Shown here piece by piece: positions 21,218 through 29,933 of a DNA stretch of 43,327 nt. A model generated the notes under the pieces. The model searched no databases and was not told the origin of the DNA. It was given only the letters and a program-made list of their open reading frames with translations. Source of the DNA: a virus; IMG/VR virus record IMGVR_UViG_3300034279_000563, positions 1-43,327 of that record; one strand, given 5' to 3'. The translations under genes were made by a program, and so were the position numbers. Positions within the stretch are counted from its first letter, which is position 1; each line of letters opens with the position of its first letter.

Positions 21218-22011
21218 TGAAACGTATTTTTACTCTCTCCGTTCTTGCCGCGACTATTTTGGCAACAGGTTGTACTCGTATTGAAACGGGCGAAGTTGGT
21301 GTTCGTGTTGGCTTCGACAAACAGGTACAGCAAGGAGAACTTTTGCCCGGCTCGTTCAATCAAGTATTGATTGGAGATGTGCTTACATTCCCAATTAAGG
21401 ACGTTAACGTCAAACTGGATGACATGACTCCTGTGGCCAAAGACAACAGCACTATGAAGGACTTTGATGCTGTGGTTATCTATAACATCAACCAAAGTCA
21501 GGTTGCCGAACTGTATAGTCAAAAGAGTCAAGCATTCCATGCTCGACATAACGGCGACATCTACTTGATGTACAACTACATTGTCCAAACTACTCGTAAT
21601 GCTATCTATAAAGAAGCACGTAAGTACGAAGCATTGGACATGGCAGACAATCGCCAAGTCATGGAGCAGGCAATTAAAGAGCAGATTCAGAAGTCGTTGT
21701 CTGAAGAAAAGCTGGACGGTAGCTTGATTATCGGGCAAGTGTTGATTCGTAACATTGTACCAGCTGATTCAGTTGTGGCATCGGCTAACGATTTGGTTCG
21801 TGCTAAGAACGAATTGAAACAAAAGGAAGTCGAAGTGAAGACAGCTAAGATGGAAGCTGAACGTATGCAGGCACTGAGTAATCAAGGTGCTCAATCAATT
21901 GCCTATATGCAAGCTCAGGCTATGATGAATATCAGCGAAGGTATTAAAAACGGCAAGGTGCAGACCATTGTTGTGCCTGCTAACTTTAACGCATTGATGA
22001 TGCCCAAGTAA
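21217..22011 (+). CDS. SPFH/prohibitin-like lipoprotein
   Basis: A 264-aa protein. The N-terminal signal MKRIFTLSVLAATILATGC has a lipobox with C19 for lipid attachment. An SPFH-like beta domain follows (TGEVGVRVGFDKQ, LLPGSFNQ, VKLDDMTPVAKD), and then a long charged helix (NELKQKEVEVKTAKMEAERM) typical of band-7 oligomerisation. Prohibitin-like proteins form membrane rings and influence proteases and envelope stability. Here it would sit at the outer face of the inner membrane or the outer membrane of a Gram-negative host. Confidence 0.8.
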   Translation: MKRIFTLSVLAATILATGCTRIETGEVGVRVGFDKQVQQGELLPGSFNQVLIGDVLTFPIKDVNVKLDDMTPVAKDNSTMKDFDAVVIYNINQSQVAELYSQKSQAFHARHNGDIYLMYNYIVQTTRNAIYKEARKYEALDMADNRQVMEQAIKEQIQKSLSEEKLDGSLIIGQVLIRNIVPADSVVASANDLVRAKNELKQKEVEVKTAKMEAERMQALSNQGAQSIAYMQAQAMMNISEGIKNGKVQTIVVPANFNALMMPK

Positions 22012-22012
22012 T

Positions 22013-22432
22013 ATGAAAATCGGTCTAAGCTTTAGTCGCTGTGTGCGAGACATCGTAGAAGGCAATGTTGATATCGGCGATGTCTTGATAATCATTGCTC
22101 GAACAGATTTTGACCCACGCGATGATGCACAATGGTCGGGGATTTGGTCTGGCTATCATGGCGGCTCGTTTTTTAACACAAACATGGAATGGGGCGCCAC
22201 TGACCATACCGAAGAAGAGTTTCGTGCAGTTAGTATAGAGCTTTGGAACTTGGGAAAACTGCATCAGCCTCGAAAGTTCGGAGCTCGTCCCAGTCGCTTG
22301 CCTTATTACTGGTTAGAAACTGTCTTAGTTGGCGAAGATCTTGAAAATAATATAGCAGTAAAACAAGCATGGGATCAATTTCAAATTCTTGCAGGCTTGT
22401 CTAATGTTAAATTAAATAATCAAGCACATTAA
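22013..22432 (+). CDS. Hypothetical protein (139 aa)
   Basis: Starts one base after the SPFH gene stop. It contains GLSFSRCVRDIVEG, an acidic middle and SRLPYYWLETVL. Low-complexity features are absent, so it is probably a folded small protein. No family is recognised. A hairpin and terminator follow. Confidence 0.65.
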   Translation: MKIGLSFSRCVRDIVEGNVDIGDVLIIIARTDFDPRDDAQWSGIWSGYHGGSFFNTNMEWGATDHTEEEFRAVSIELWNLGKLHQPRKFGARPSRLPYYWLETVLVGEDLENNIAVKQAWDQFQILAGLSNVKLNNQAH

Positions 22433-22440
22433 TTTTTTTC

Positions 22441-22477
22441 GGATCGCCTGTTAATCAGTTAGCTCCTGTGGCGATTC
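22441..22477 (+). repeat. Inverted repeat before terminator
   Basis: GGATCGCC (22441-22448) pairs with GGCGATTC (22470-22477) through one G-T pair, around a 21-base loop. It may be a small RNA end, a protein site or a terminator accessory. It lacks the CAGCA and CCTG marks of the Y-like elements. Confidence 0.45.
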
Positions 22478-22480
22478 TTT

Positions 22481-22509
22481 AAAGCCTTGCGTAAGCAGGG
22501 CTTTTTTTT
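22481..22509 (+). terminator. Rho-independent terminator
   Basis: AAAGCCTTGC/GCAGGGCTTT, a 10-bp stem with one G-T pair and a GTAA loop, followed by a run of T. It separates the SPFH group from heme oxygenase. Confidence 0.9.
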
Positions 22510-22539
22510 GACTTTAATTTAGCCCAGATAAGTATTTGC

Positions 22540-23094
22540 ATGACCCTTAAAGACATTACCAAAGATCTGCACCAACAGGCCGAGTCTACGCAGTTTATGC
22601 GAGCTTTGTTTGATGGCAAGTTACATCCAGAGGTGTGGATAGATTTCACATATCAAAAAACATTGTTCTATAATACCATAGAAGGTGCAGCCGGATCATG
22701 TAGATTGTTACACGATTTGCCTGACATACGCAGGGGATTTAAAATTTACCAGGACTATTGTGCAATGACCAGCAACAGTTCTACCAAGTATCATTACAGG
22801 TCATCGGTAGTAGATTATCACAACTATATATTAAGCATTAACAAGGATCCCGATTTAATCATGGCTCATTTATATGTATGGCACATGGGCGATCTTTATG
22901 GCGGGCAAATGATTAAGCGTATGGTGCAGGGATCGCATATTGCATTAGATTTTGAAAACAAAGAATTATTGATTCAAAATATCAGAGCAAAATTGAATGC
23001 GGAGACCATGGGACAAGAAGCTCGTAGAGCTTTTGAATGGTCGATAAAGATATTGAAAGAATACGATAACATCGCTCGGCCCGAGCATCAATGA
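22540..23094 (+). CDS. Heme oxygenase
   Basis: A 184-aa protein of the HO-1 (alpha-helical) family. The proximal heme ligand is probably His11 in KDLHQQAEST, followed by the YNTIEGAA helix. The distal helix HLYVWHMGDLYGGQM contains the conserved GDLxGG (D118) that bends over the heme. The enzyme cleaves heme to biliverdin, iron and CO using reductant such as ferredoxin. It is shorter than the usual 210-240 aa but keeps the core. No bilin reductase is in the window. The start is an ATG without a clear SD. Confidence 0.85.
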   Translation: MTLKDITKDLHQQAESTQFMRALFDGKLHPEVWIDFTYQKTLFYNTIEGAAGSCRLLHDLPDIRRGFKIYQDYCAMTSNSSTKYHYRSSVVDYHNYILSINKDPDLIMAHLYVWHMGDLYGGQMIKRMVQGSHIALDFENKELLIQNIRAKLNAETMGQEARRAFEWSIKILKEYDNIARPEHQ

Positions 23095-23095
23095 T

Positions 23096-23124
23096 TTGAC
23101 TACGTGTTTAAATACTGTTATACT
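23096..23124 (+). promoter_or_regulatory. Sigma70-type promoter
   Basis: TTGACT (23096-23101), a 17-base spacer and TATACT (23119-23124). It is upstream of the HARP-like/UvsW gene pair. The start ATG at 23133 is very close, so the leader would be short. Confidence 0.7.
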
Positions 23125-23132
23125 GCAACAGT

Positions 23133-24176
23133 ATGATGAATCCCACCTTTCAATTTGTTGAAGACTACATAGAGTTTATTGGCGGCTATAGAACCGCTGA
23201 TGGTAAAAAACTGGGTCTGTTTCAACAAGTGCCCAGTCCAATTAGCCTTGCAAGGTATGATGTGGCAATTATTTCTAGTTTGTCATCACAGACGGCTGAA
23301 ATGAACAAGCCTTTAACTGATAAACAAAGTCAATTAGCGATTAAACTAGTAGAAAAGTATCGCAGGCAATTGGGCAATCTAACTCCTCCTATAATTTTGC
23401 CAGAAAAACTAGACAAGTTCAGATTAGGAGTTAGGGCAGTCGATCGTACTAAATCAGTTTTCATTGAAGACAATCAATTTATTTTAAAATTTCCATATGA
23501 CACTAAATTAATAGACATGGTAAAAAAACAAGCCAAAGTAGGCGAGGGATCTATGTCTTTTGATTCTGACAGAAAAGTTTGGAAATTAGGAATGACCGAA
23601 CACATGTTAAACTGGATAATGGCAGTCTGTCCTGCTAATGATTTTTTGATTGATGAATCTGTTAGCTCGTTGTATCAAAAAATGTTGGCAGTTGAGGAAC
23701 AAGACTATAACATATGTCTTACTGTAAAAGATAATAATGTATTGATCACTAATGCACCCAGCAGTCTACTAGAATTTATAGAAAAATATGGCGGGTTACA
23801 TTATAATAATTTATTAAATTTAATTGACGCCAGCAGTGTGCTGGGTTACTCAGTGGACAAGCTCTTGTTAGAGCAGTTAGAAAATTTAGACTATGGATCT
23901 AATAGAGATTTTGTTATTAACAAAAAAACAGTATGCTCTAAAGATGCTGTAAGCTTAGATACAATCTTGAATTATGCTAAAAAAGTAAATAGGTTGCCCA
24001 TACATGTATACGATATAGGTTTACCTAAGAATAATACAAATGACATTGTCTATTTAAATAGGGGTGTTAGTCCAAATATAACTCCGAAGTTATTAGTATC
24101 TTTTACTAGTATGATGATAGGCAGTAAGAAACAAAGTTGGGTATCCAACGCTGAAAAAATTATAATTCTAGAATGA
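23133..24176 (+). CDS. UvsW-linked protein with HARP-like segment
   Basis: A 347-aa protein. The stretch from about residue 114 (QFILKFPYDTKLIDMVKKQ through SFDSDRKVWKLGMTEHMLNW) matches the pattern of the HARP-type DNA-binding domain seen next to SNF2-like annealing helicases: a strand, a basic helix, then an xxRxWxL strand. Four-base overlap with the helicase gene suggests that the two act together on DNA forks or annealing. The rest of the protein is unassigned. Confidence 0.5.
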   Translation: MMNPTFQFVEDYIEFIGGYRTADGKKLGLFQQVPSPISLARYDVAIISSLSSQTAEMNKPLTDKQSQLAIKLVEKYRRQLGNLTPPIILPEKLDKFRLGVRAVDRTKSVFIEDNQFILKFPYDTKLIDMVKKQAKVGEGSMSFDSDRKVWKLGMTEHMLNWIMAVCPANDFLIDESVSSLYQKMLAVEEQDYNICLTVKDNNVLITNAPSSLLEFIEKYGGLHYNNLLNLIDASSVLGYSVDKLLLEQLENLDYGSNRDFVINKKTVCSKDAVSLDTILNYAKKVNRLPIHVYDIGLPKNNTNDIVYLNRGVSPNITPKLLVSFTSMMIGSKKQSWVSNAEKIIILE

Positions 24177-25615
24177 ATCAAGCAAAATTAATTATTCGCG
24201 ACGAAGTCAATGTAAAAATTGAAGGGCTCGACCTTACTGATCGAAAACGATTAGTGGAAAAGTTCAAATACGAAATACCCGGAGCAAAGTATTTGCCTGC
24301 GGTCCGATTAGGACGATGGGATGGTAAAGTGCCTTACTTTAATTTAGGCGGGACCACATATATCAATTTACTTCCGGACATTCTTCCTTTCTTAGAAGAA
24401 CGGGGCTACGATATCAATGTTGATGATGTGCGCGAATACAGTACTACATTAGAACTTGGGCAAGTGGTTGAAGATAGTTTTGCTCACAATCAATGGCCCA
24501 ACGGTGAGCCAATTGTATTGCGTGATTATCAAGTTGAAATTGTTAATCGATTTTTAAAAAATCCACAGTGTATTCAGGAAGTAGCCACAGGTGCAGGTAA
24601 AACTATTATGACAGCAGCATTGTCTGCAAGTGTGCAACATTTGGGGCGAAGCATTGTTATTGTTCCTTCTAAAAGTCTTGTTACACAAACAGAAGCGGAC
24701 TACAAAACCATGGGACTAGACGTTGGTGTGCTGTTTGGGGATCGTAAAGAATATACTAAACAACATACAATCTGTACATGGCAAAGCTTGAATGCTTTAG
24801 TAAAGAACACAAAGAACTACGAAGCAGATGTGACCATACACGATTTTATCGAAGATGTTGTTTGTGTTATGGTAGACGAAGCACATAGCGCCAAAGCAGA
24901 TGCATTAAAGTCTATGCTGACCACTATCTTTGCTCGTGTTCCCATTCGGTGGGGATTAACAGGCACAGTTCCTAAAGAGGATTATGCATATCAGGCTCTG
25001 AACTGTTGCATTGGTCCAGTGATAGGACAACTCAGTGCCAGCGAGCTACAAGAGCAAGGACATTTAAGCAACTGTCATGTAAACGTAATACAAATGGTTG
25101 ACTATGTCGAATACAAAGATTATCAACAAGAACTAAAATATTTGTTAGAAACAGAATCACGTATAGATTATATTGCTAATCTAATTAATAAGATTGCCGA
25201 AACAGGAAATACACTGGTGTTGGTTGACAGGGTAGATCCAGGTAAGCGGTTGGCTAGTAAAATAAAAAATGCAGTTTTTGTGTCAGGGGCTACTAAATCG
25301 AAAGCAAGAAAAGATGAATATGATGAATTTGCGATTACTGATGATAAGGTTGCTGTGGCGACTTACGGTGTGGCCGCTGTGGGTATTAATATTCCTAGGA
25401 TTTTTAATTTGGTTCTTGTGGAGTCCGGAAAAAGCTTTACAAGGGTTATACAATCAATTGGGCGAGGCATTAGACGAGCTGAAGATAAAGACTTCGTCCA
25501 GATCTGGGACATAACGTCGACTTGTAAATTTGCTAAACGACATTTAACTAAACGCAAGCAATTTTATAAGGAAGCAAATTATCCTTTTAGTATAGAAAAA
25601 ATCGAATGGCAATAA
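24173..25615 (+). CDS. uvsW: UvsW-type SF2 DNA helicase
   Basis: A 480-aa helicase. Walker A ATGAGKT is at 138-144, motif Ia VPSKSLVTQ, DEAH at 235-238, motif III LTGTV, and motif VI QSIGRGIRR. The N-terminal domain (KYEIPGAKYLPAVRLGRWDG) matches the UvsW DNA-binding domain. In T4, UvsW unwinds R-loops and remodels branched DNA, ending origin-dependent replication. The stop overlaps the next gene by ten bases. Confidence 0.9.
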   Translation: MNQAKLIIRDEVNVKIEGLDLTDRKRLVEKFKYEIPGAKYLPAVRLGRWDGKVPYFNLGGTTYINLLPDILPFLEERGYDINVDDVREYSTTLELGQVVEDSFAHNQWPNGEPIVLRDYQVEIVNRFLKNPQCIQEVATGAGKTIMTAALSASVQHLGRSIVIVPSKSLVTQTEADYKTMGLDVGVLFGDRKEYTKQHTICTWQSLNALVKNTKNYEADVTIHDFIEDVVCVMVDEAHSAKADALKSMLTTIFARVPIRWGLTGTVPKEDYAYQALNCCIGPVIGQLSASELQEQGHLSNCHVNVIQMVDYVEYKDYQQELKYLLETESRIDYIANLINKIAETGNTLVLVDRVDPGKRLASKIKNAVFVSGATKSKARKDEYDEFAITDDKVAVATYGVAAVGINIPRIFNLVLVESGKSFTRVIQSIGRGIRRAEDKDFVQIWDITSTCKFAKRHLTKRKQFYKEANYPFSIEKIEWQ

Positions 25616-26298
25616 AAACTTTAGCAGTTTGTGGGTGTAGCTGGAGTGCAGTAAGTCGGCACAAGGATTACAAGAATACTCATTGGAGTGAATTATTAGC
25701 AAATGAACTACAACTAAAATTATATAATTTAGCGATCCCCGGCTCATCCAATTTAATTATCAGATTGCAAATAGATAAAGCTATAGAATTGAATACCGAT
25801 CTGATTATAATCACTCCAACCTCTCCAGATAGAATTGAAATTCCTAATAAGTTTGTTGATGAACCAGATAGAATTAGTTATGACGATGTAAATGATTATA
25901 CCACCGATGGAAACAACAAATATTTGCGTTCATTGCCACTATGGGATTTCGTGAATAAAAAAATTCCGGGAATTGAAGATTATGTTAAACATTTATATTC
26001 TTCGACTGTAAAAAAACAAATAGATCGTTGGATCATCAGAGATGGGATACATCAAATAAAATTAAAAAACATACCATATATTATTCAGCCCCAATTATTA
26101 TGGGACAAGAATATCGACATTGATTCAGATTTGTATCAAATTTCCAATCAAAAAAATATAATTGATAATCAGACTTGTTTGTTTTATAATAGAGTTCATG
26201 AAGACAACAATTTTGATCCTGGTTATCATACCAGATTAAAAACTCAAAAATTGTTCTCTGACAGATTGCAAATTTTAATAAAAGAACTTAATATATAA
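25606..26298 (+). CDS. SGNH-like hydrolase (second copy type)
   Basis: A 230-aa protein. CGCSWS near the N terminus carries the block I Ser, AIPGSSN gives the Gly/Asn of block II, and LIIITPTS is block III. DPGYHT near the C terminus could provide the Asp and His of block V. It is shorter and clearly different from the SGNH-like protein at 3036-3857. It overlaps uvsW. The likely role is esterase activity on a surface polymer; the target is unknown. Confidence 0.6.
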   Translation: MAIKTLAVCGCSWSAVSRHKDYKNTHWSELLANELQLKLYNLAIPGSSNLIIRLQIDKAIELNTDLIIITPTSPDRIEIPNKFVDEPDRISYDDVNDYTTDGNNKYLRSLPLWDFVNKKIPGIEDYVKHLYSSTVKKQIDRWIIRDGIHQIKLKNIPYIIQPQLLWDKNIDIDSDLYQISNQKNIIDNQTCLFYNRVHEDNNFDPGYHTRLKTQKLFSDRLQILIKELNI

Positions 26299-26300
26299 AC

Positions 26301-26804
26301 ATGAGATTACTAACATTAGAAAATACCAGCTACGAGCTGAATGAAATACCTGAAGAAGTTGATGACATTAGATTCTGTGTACTAGACAATTCCGACCCTA
26401 AAGAACCCGATTATTTTTTTATACCCCTTATCTTTTTAGAAAGTTTTAATAGTCCGGCATTGGTCCTTAAAATAGGAAACAGCATAATCAAAATGCCCAT
26501 CGATTGGCAACTGTTAATTGGTGAACCTGACTTAGGAGATCTCGAAGTAGTTCCATTAACATCTATTAACGACAGGGGATTTAGTGCATTTGCGTTTAAT
26601 CCAATGGCCAGTTTTAAACCTGAGTTTTTTCCAGTTGAAGTAGTAGACATTTATCAAGATGTAAAATGGTATTTCCCTAAACTTAAACCTGGACAAATGT
26701 TGGCAGTGCCAATGGAGACAAATAAAGATAAACCTTTATGTGTTTATTTTGTCAAAGACATCAGTCGTCAAAGCGAAGTAGTTAACTATACAAAGGCATG
26801 GTAA
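26301..26804 (+). CDS. Conserved-looking hypothetical protein (167 aa)
   Basis: Beta-rich with long hydrophobic strands (DYFFIPLIFLESFNSPALVL) and no transmembrane signature. FSAFAFNPMASFKPEFFPVE is a notable aromatic-rich block. Its place between uvsW and the clamp-loader-like gene suggests a replication or late-transcription role. I do not recognise the family. Confidence 0.62.
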   Translation: MRLLTLENTSYELNEIPEEVDDIRFCVLDNSDPKEPDYFFIPLIFLESFNSPALVLKIGNSIIKMPIDWQLLIGEPDLGDLEVVPLTSINDRGFSAFAFNPMASFKPEFFPVEVVDIYQDVKWYFPKLKPGQMLAVPMETNKDKPLCVYFVKDISRQSEVVNYTKAW

Positions 26805-26805
26805 A

Positions 26806-26967
26806 ATGACCAAATATACAGAACCAGAAATGTTTCAAGTATTCGATAGGCTAATTCGAATTTATTTAGAAAGTTACCCCGATGATAAAGAAGCAATGAC
26901 CAGATTTATGAGGTGGTCGTTCAGTCAATACGGATACGATTTTAAATCTACTTTAAACGATGAGTAG
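26806..26967 (+). CDS. Small hypothetical protein (53 aa)
   Basis: ATG 26806 comes one base after the previous stop, and the end overlaps the next ATG by eight bases. Helical pattern (EMFQVFDRLIRIYLESY and MTRFMRWSFSQYGYD). It is small and tightly packed in the operon. In T4-like phages small late-transcription factors occur near here, but no homology is visible. Confidence 0.62.
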   Translation: MTKYTEPEMFQVFDRLIRIYLESYPDDKEAMTRFMRWSFSQYGYDFKSTLNDE

Positions 26968-27226
26968 TCTTAAACCTGGGGCTACATACATTTACGAACA
27001 AGCCAACGGTATAGTCTATGCCAGGGAAGCTCATTCATTGGAAAGAATAGAAATCGGCAGAACGCCTGACAGAGTTAAGAACGATCAATTGGAATGGGAT
27101 TTATGGAAAGAAATAGTTGAGCAAAGTAAATTTAATCCTGCTTTACAATCAGAGCTAGAACGTGTTAAAATATTTTATCTTTTAATGAAGGGGGATGCAG
27201 TAGAAATACAGCATCATCCAGTATGA
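26960..27226 (+). CDS. Hypothetical protein (88 aa)
   Basis: Begins inside the previous gene's end and overlaps the next start by four bases (ATGA). It opens with GATYIYEQANGIVYARE, a beta hairpin pattern, then a charged helix. No family is recognised. Confidence 0.62.
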   Translation: MSSLKPGATYIYEQANGIVYAREAHSLERIEIGRTPDRVKNDQLEWDLWKEIVEQSKFNPALQSELERVKIFYLLMKGDAVEIQHHPV

Positions 27227-27690
27227 CAGACAAATTAAGCATCAACAATGAAATGGCTCAGCTTGATATGAAAAATCGAGAATTTTATGATGAGCTCACA
27301 GAAGAAGAACGTAAAAAATTCAGCACGTATCTCATGATGAAGTATAGTGCCAACGTAGAAGGTAGCACAGATTTGCAAGCCTGGTATTTGTTAGCCAGCA
27401 ACGAACGAGTTAATATAAATTTCTTTGATTTTAATAAACATATCAAACTGCAATGGCTATCTTGTACTGCTGTCAGTCCTGGCATGGGTAAACAAAGACA
27501 CTATTGGCTAAGTTCTAAGAAAAAAGAAGGCAGTAATACAAAAATAATTAAGTTTTTAACTAAACTTTATCCCACTTTAAAAACAGATGAAATTGAACTT
27601 TTGGATGAAATAAACACAGAAAAAGAAATCAAAGAGCTGGCCAAAAACTTAGGTATGAGTGATGCTGAAATTAAAAAGGAACTAGGGTGA
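27223..27690 (+). CDS. Probable clamp-loader small subunit (gp62-like)
   Basis: A 155-aa protein. Its pattern follows T4 gp62: an N-terminal helix pair, a central MNxY-like helix, a GKxxxYW segment (GMGKQRHYWLSSKKK), then IIKFLTKLYPTLKTDEIELL and a C-terminal helical end. T4 gp62 aligns well by eye in the GK..W / IIKLLAK region. The protein would complete the gp44/62 loader that opens the sliding clamp; gp44 and gp45 are not in this window. Overlaps of four bases occur on both sides. Confidence 0.55.
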   Translation: MTDKLSINNEMAQLDMKNREFYDELTEEERKKFSTYLMMKYSANVEGSTDLQAWYLLASNERVNINFFDFNKHIKLQWLSCTAVSPGMGKQRHYWLSSKKKEGSNTKIIKFLTKLYPTLKTDEIELLDEINTEKEIKELAKNLGMSDAEIKKELG

Positions 27691-28370
27691 GTTTTGTTTG
27701 CAAATATTGCAATAAATCGTATTTGAAAGAAAGTACGCTGATTGCACATATGTGCGAACCCAAACGTAGGTGGCAGCAACAGAATGAAACAGGAGTTCAA
27801 CTGGGCTTTAAATCCTATCTACGATTTTACGAAATAACTCAAGGAAGTGCAAAGCTAAAAACATATGAAGATTTTGCAGCTTCGTCTTTTTATCTAGCTT
27901 TTGTAAAATACGGTAGGCATTTAATCGCTATTAAAGCAGTTAACACTGGCAGTTTTACTGAGTGGTTAATAAAAAATAATAAAAAATTAGATCACTGGTG
28001 TAAAGATGCACTATACTTAGAATGGCTACATCAATATTTAAAAAAAGAAAATGTGCAAGATGCCATAGAGCGAGCGCTAAATGAAATGCAAACATACACA
28101 GACGCTGACAGTATTTTGCAAAATAATTTTACTAATTATTTTAGATTGGGATCAGGAAACAGGATAGTACATCATATTTCCAACGGAAGAATAAGTCCAT
28201 GGATTGTATATAACTGTGACAGTGGAGTTAAGTGGTTAAGCGGGTTAAATGAAGAACAACTCAGAATTATTATGGCGTGGATTGATCCAGAGTTCTGGCA
28301 GAAAAAATTTAAAGATTATGCAGCAGATGCAGAGTGGGTCAAGGATATTTTACAAAAGGCAGGACTATGA
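27687..28370 (+). CDS. Zinc-finger protein (227 aa)
   Basis: The N-terminal finger is C5xxC8, then H21 and C23 (CKYCNKSYLKESTLIAHMC), a C2HC variant of the classic DNA-binding finger, followed by a basic patch KRRW. The remaining 200 residues are helical and unassigned. The place among replication genes suggests DNA or RNA binding. Confidence 0.66.
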   Translation: MSFVCKYCNKSYLKESTLIAHMCEPKRRWQQQNETGVQLGFKSYLRFYEITQGSAKLKTYEDFAASSFYLAFVKYGRHLIAIKAVNTGSFTEWLIKNNKKLDHWCKDALYLEWLHQYLKKENVQDAIERALNEMQTYTDADSILQNNFTNYFRLGSGNRIVHHISNGRISPWIVYNCDSGVKWLSGLNEEQLRIIMAWIDPEFWQKKFKDYAADAEWVKDILQKAGL

Positions 28371-28975
28371 AATTTAAGTCAGACATTGATATCGATTTTG
28401 CTAACAGAGATCAAATTCTTGCTTTGCTTAAGCATACATCTGCTAGTATTCTTAAAGACGACAAATTAACCAAGCATAACACTGGCGTATACTTTACAGA
28501 AATTCCAATCGACCCTTTTACAGGACTGTCTAATTTAGAATACCATACAGCGGAAGAACGAGGTTATTTAAAATTAGATTTTTTAAATGTGGGAGTGTAT
28601 CAGCAAATTCGTGATGAGGATCATTTAACTCAGTTACTAAATCAATCTCCAAATTGGGCAAAACTTTATGATCAAAAATTCTGTGAGCAGTTAATTCATA
28701 TTGGTAATCACTATGATACTTTAATTAATATGCCCGAAGCTGTGACTAGTATACCTAGAATGGCCATGCTATTAAGTGTTATTCGTCCAGCAAAAAGACA
28801 TCTAATAGGTCAAAACTGGGAAGAAATTGCCAAAACAGTATGGCAAAAACCCAACGATGACAGTTACTTTTTTAAAAAATCACATGCAGTGGCATATGCA
28901 CATTTAGTAGTAGTGCATATGAATTTACTGACTAATGCAGAAGATGTTATTAACCGATTCGTCGAACAAGAGTAA
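28367..28975 (+). CDS. C-family DNA polymerase-like fragment
   Basis: A 202-aa protein starting with an ATGA overlap (ATG 28367). The first residues contain DIDIDFANRDQIL, which matches the catalytic Asp motif of bacterial DNA polymerase III alpha (PDxDxDF..R). HNTGVYFTEIP and GYLKLDFLNVGVYQQI match the later Lys-x-Asp-Phe-Leu block with the third Asp. The full polymerase is over 1000 aa, so this is only part of a palm-like domain or a re-used fold. Whether it can polymerise is doubtful. Confidence 0.5.
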   Translation: MKFKSDIDIDFANRDQILALLKHTSASILKDDKLTKHNTGVYFTEIPIDPFTGLSNLEYHTAEERGYLKLDFLNVGVYQQIRDEDHLTQLLNQSPNWAKLYDQKFCEQLIHIGNHYDTLINMPEAVTSIPRMAMLLSVIRPAKRHLIGQNWEEIAKTVWQKPNDDSYFFKKSHAVAYAHLVVVHMNLLTNAEDVINRFVEQE

Positions 28976-29390
28976 TACTTCTTCTTTTTGAACGTTTTTG
29001 TGCAGATTCTTTAAGACTCAGAGCCGGCCCGTATTTTAATTCTACGTCTTTACTGTTAAACGTTTTCAGTGTTGATCTGAACTGAAGCCAGTCTGCTTTT
29101 AAAAAAATATTAATAGGCACCAGTCGATTACTTTCCCACCACCATACTTCTCCCAGTTCTAGATATAAGCGTTTTTGCTCTGGGGTACGCAAAATTCCAA
29201 AGTCGTAGACGCTGGTTATAACATCATCTAAGTTTTGGATGATTCCTACATATTCATTTCCCCCGTAAGTTAAAAAACTTAAAAAGGGATACTGGTCTAA
29301 TAATTTTTGATGATCTATTTCCACAATGATATTTATGGTTTGATGTCGACGTGGTTTCGATTCTGAAAAGCAGCTAAATATGTGATGCAA
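28950..29390 (-). CDS. Minus-strand hypothetical gene
   Basis: The only convincing minus-strand gene here. The encoded stretch from INIIVEIDHQKLLDQ through GGNEYVGIIQNLDDVITSVY to SLKESAQKRSKRRSIT reads as a well-ordered protein of about 125-145 aa, and no plus-strand frame covers 28975-29385. There is no ATG in place. TTG 29390 is the longest reasonable start and GTG 29324 the shortest. A late-like box CCATAAATA on the minus strand at about 29331-29338 would suit a start near 29324. The stop overlaps the plus-strand gene by 26 bases, so the two are convergent. Confidence 0.62.
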   Translation of the reverse strand: MHHIFSCFSESKPRRHQTINIIVEIDHQKLLDQYPFLSFLTYGGNEYVGIIQNLDDVITSVYDFGILRTPEQKRLYLELGEVWWWESNRLVPINIFLKADWLQFRSTLKTFNSKDVELKYGPALSLKESAQKRSKRRSITLVRRIG

Positions 29391-29924
29391 ACCATCATAA
29401 GCTACTACTACGACAATACAGTCATTATTCAATTTGACATTGATTCTACTTGTTTGGTTCCAGTTAGCATTTCGCAAAGGAATAGAGTTGTGTACACAAG
29501 ACCAATTAAGATATATAAAGGCATTACTAATATTGTAAAAATAGCAGTGCAAAATTCAGATCAAAAACCTATTGATATCACAGGGCATACCCTTACTTTT
29601 AATATTGTAGACGATTATGTTTTTGCAAATGCCAACGTCGTCTATTCTAGCAACGTGACAATAAGTAATGCATCTGCAGGTTTGGGATACTTGGCAATCC
29701 CTGGGTTAGACTTAGTTCAGTTGGATAGAGAAAATTATAATTATAATGTAAAAATTAATACATGCTGGGGTAATGTTGTCAGTTATGTAGATGACAATTA
29801 CGGTGCAGCTGGCCAACTGCAATTAAATTCATCAGCATATCCAGTTGAACAACCACTTAACTTGGATCTTGGTCAAGTCGGAGACGGGACTGTCAGTGCT
29901 ATGTATGATTTTGGTGAAATTTAA
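29385..29924 (+). CDS. Probable baseplate/fibre-attachment protein (BppU N-terminal-like)
   Basis: A 179-aa protein (ATG 29385; GTG 29382 possible). [33 protein letters not shown] and a repeated beta pattern match the N-terminal domain of baseplate upper proteins that link fibres to the baseplate. It lies ten bases before the first collagen-like fibre, which supports a tail role. It starts divergently from the minus-strand gene. Confidence 0.55.
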   Translation: MQTIISYYYDNTVIIQFDIDSTCLVPVSISQRNRVVYTRPIKIYKGITNIVKIAVQNSDQKPIDITGHTLTFNIVDDYVFANANVVYSSNVTISNASAGLGYLAIPGLDLVQLDRENYNYNVKINTCWGNVVSYVDDNYGAAGQLQLNSSAYPVEQPLNLDLGQVGDGTVSAMYDFGEI

Positions 29925-29933
29925 GGATTAAAA

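Noticed and set aside
22441-22477. A further Y-like RNA element
   Set aside because: A stem is present but CAGCA after the 5' strand is absent, and it lies just before a terminator.
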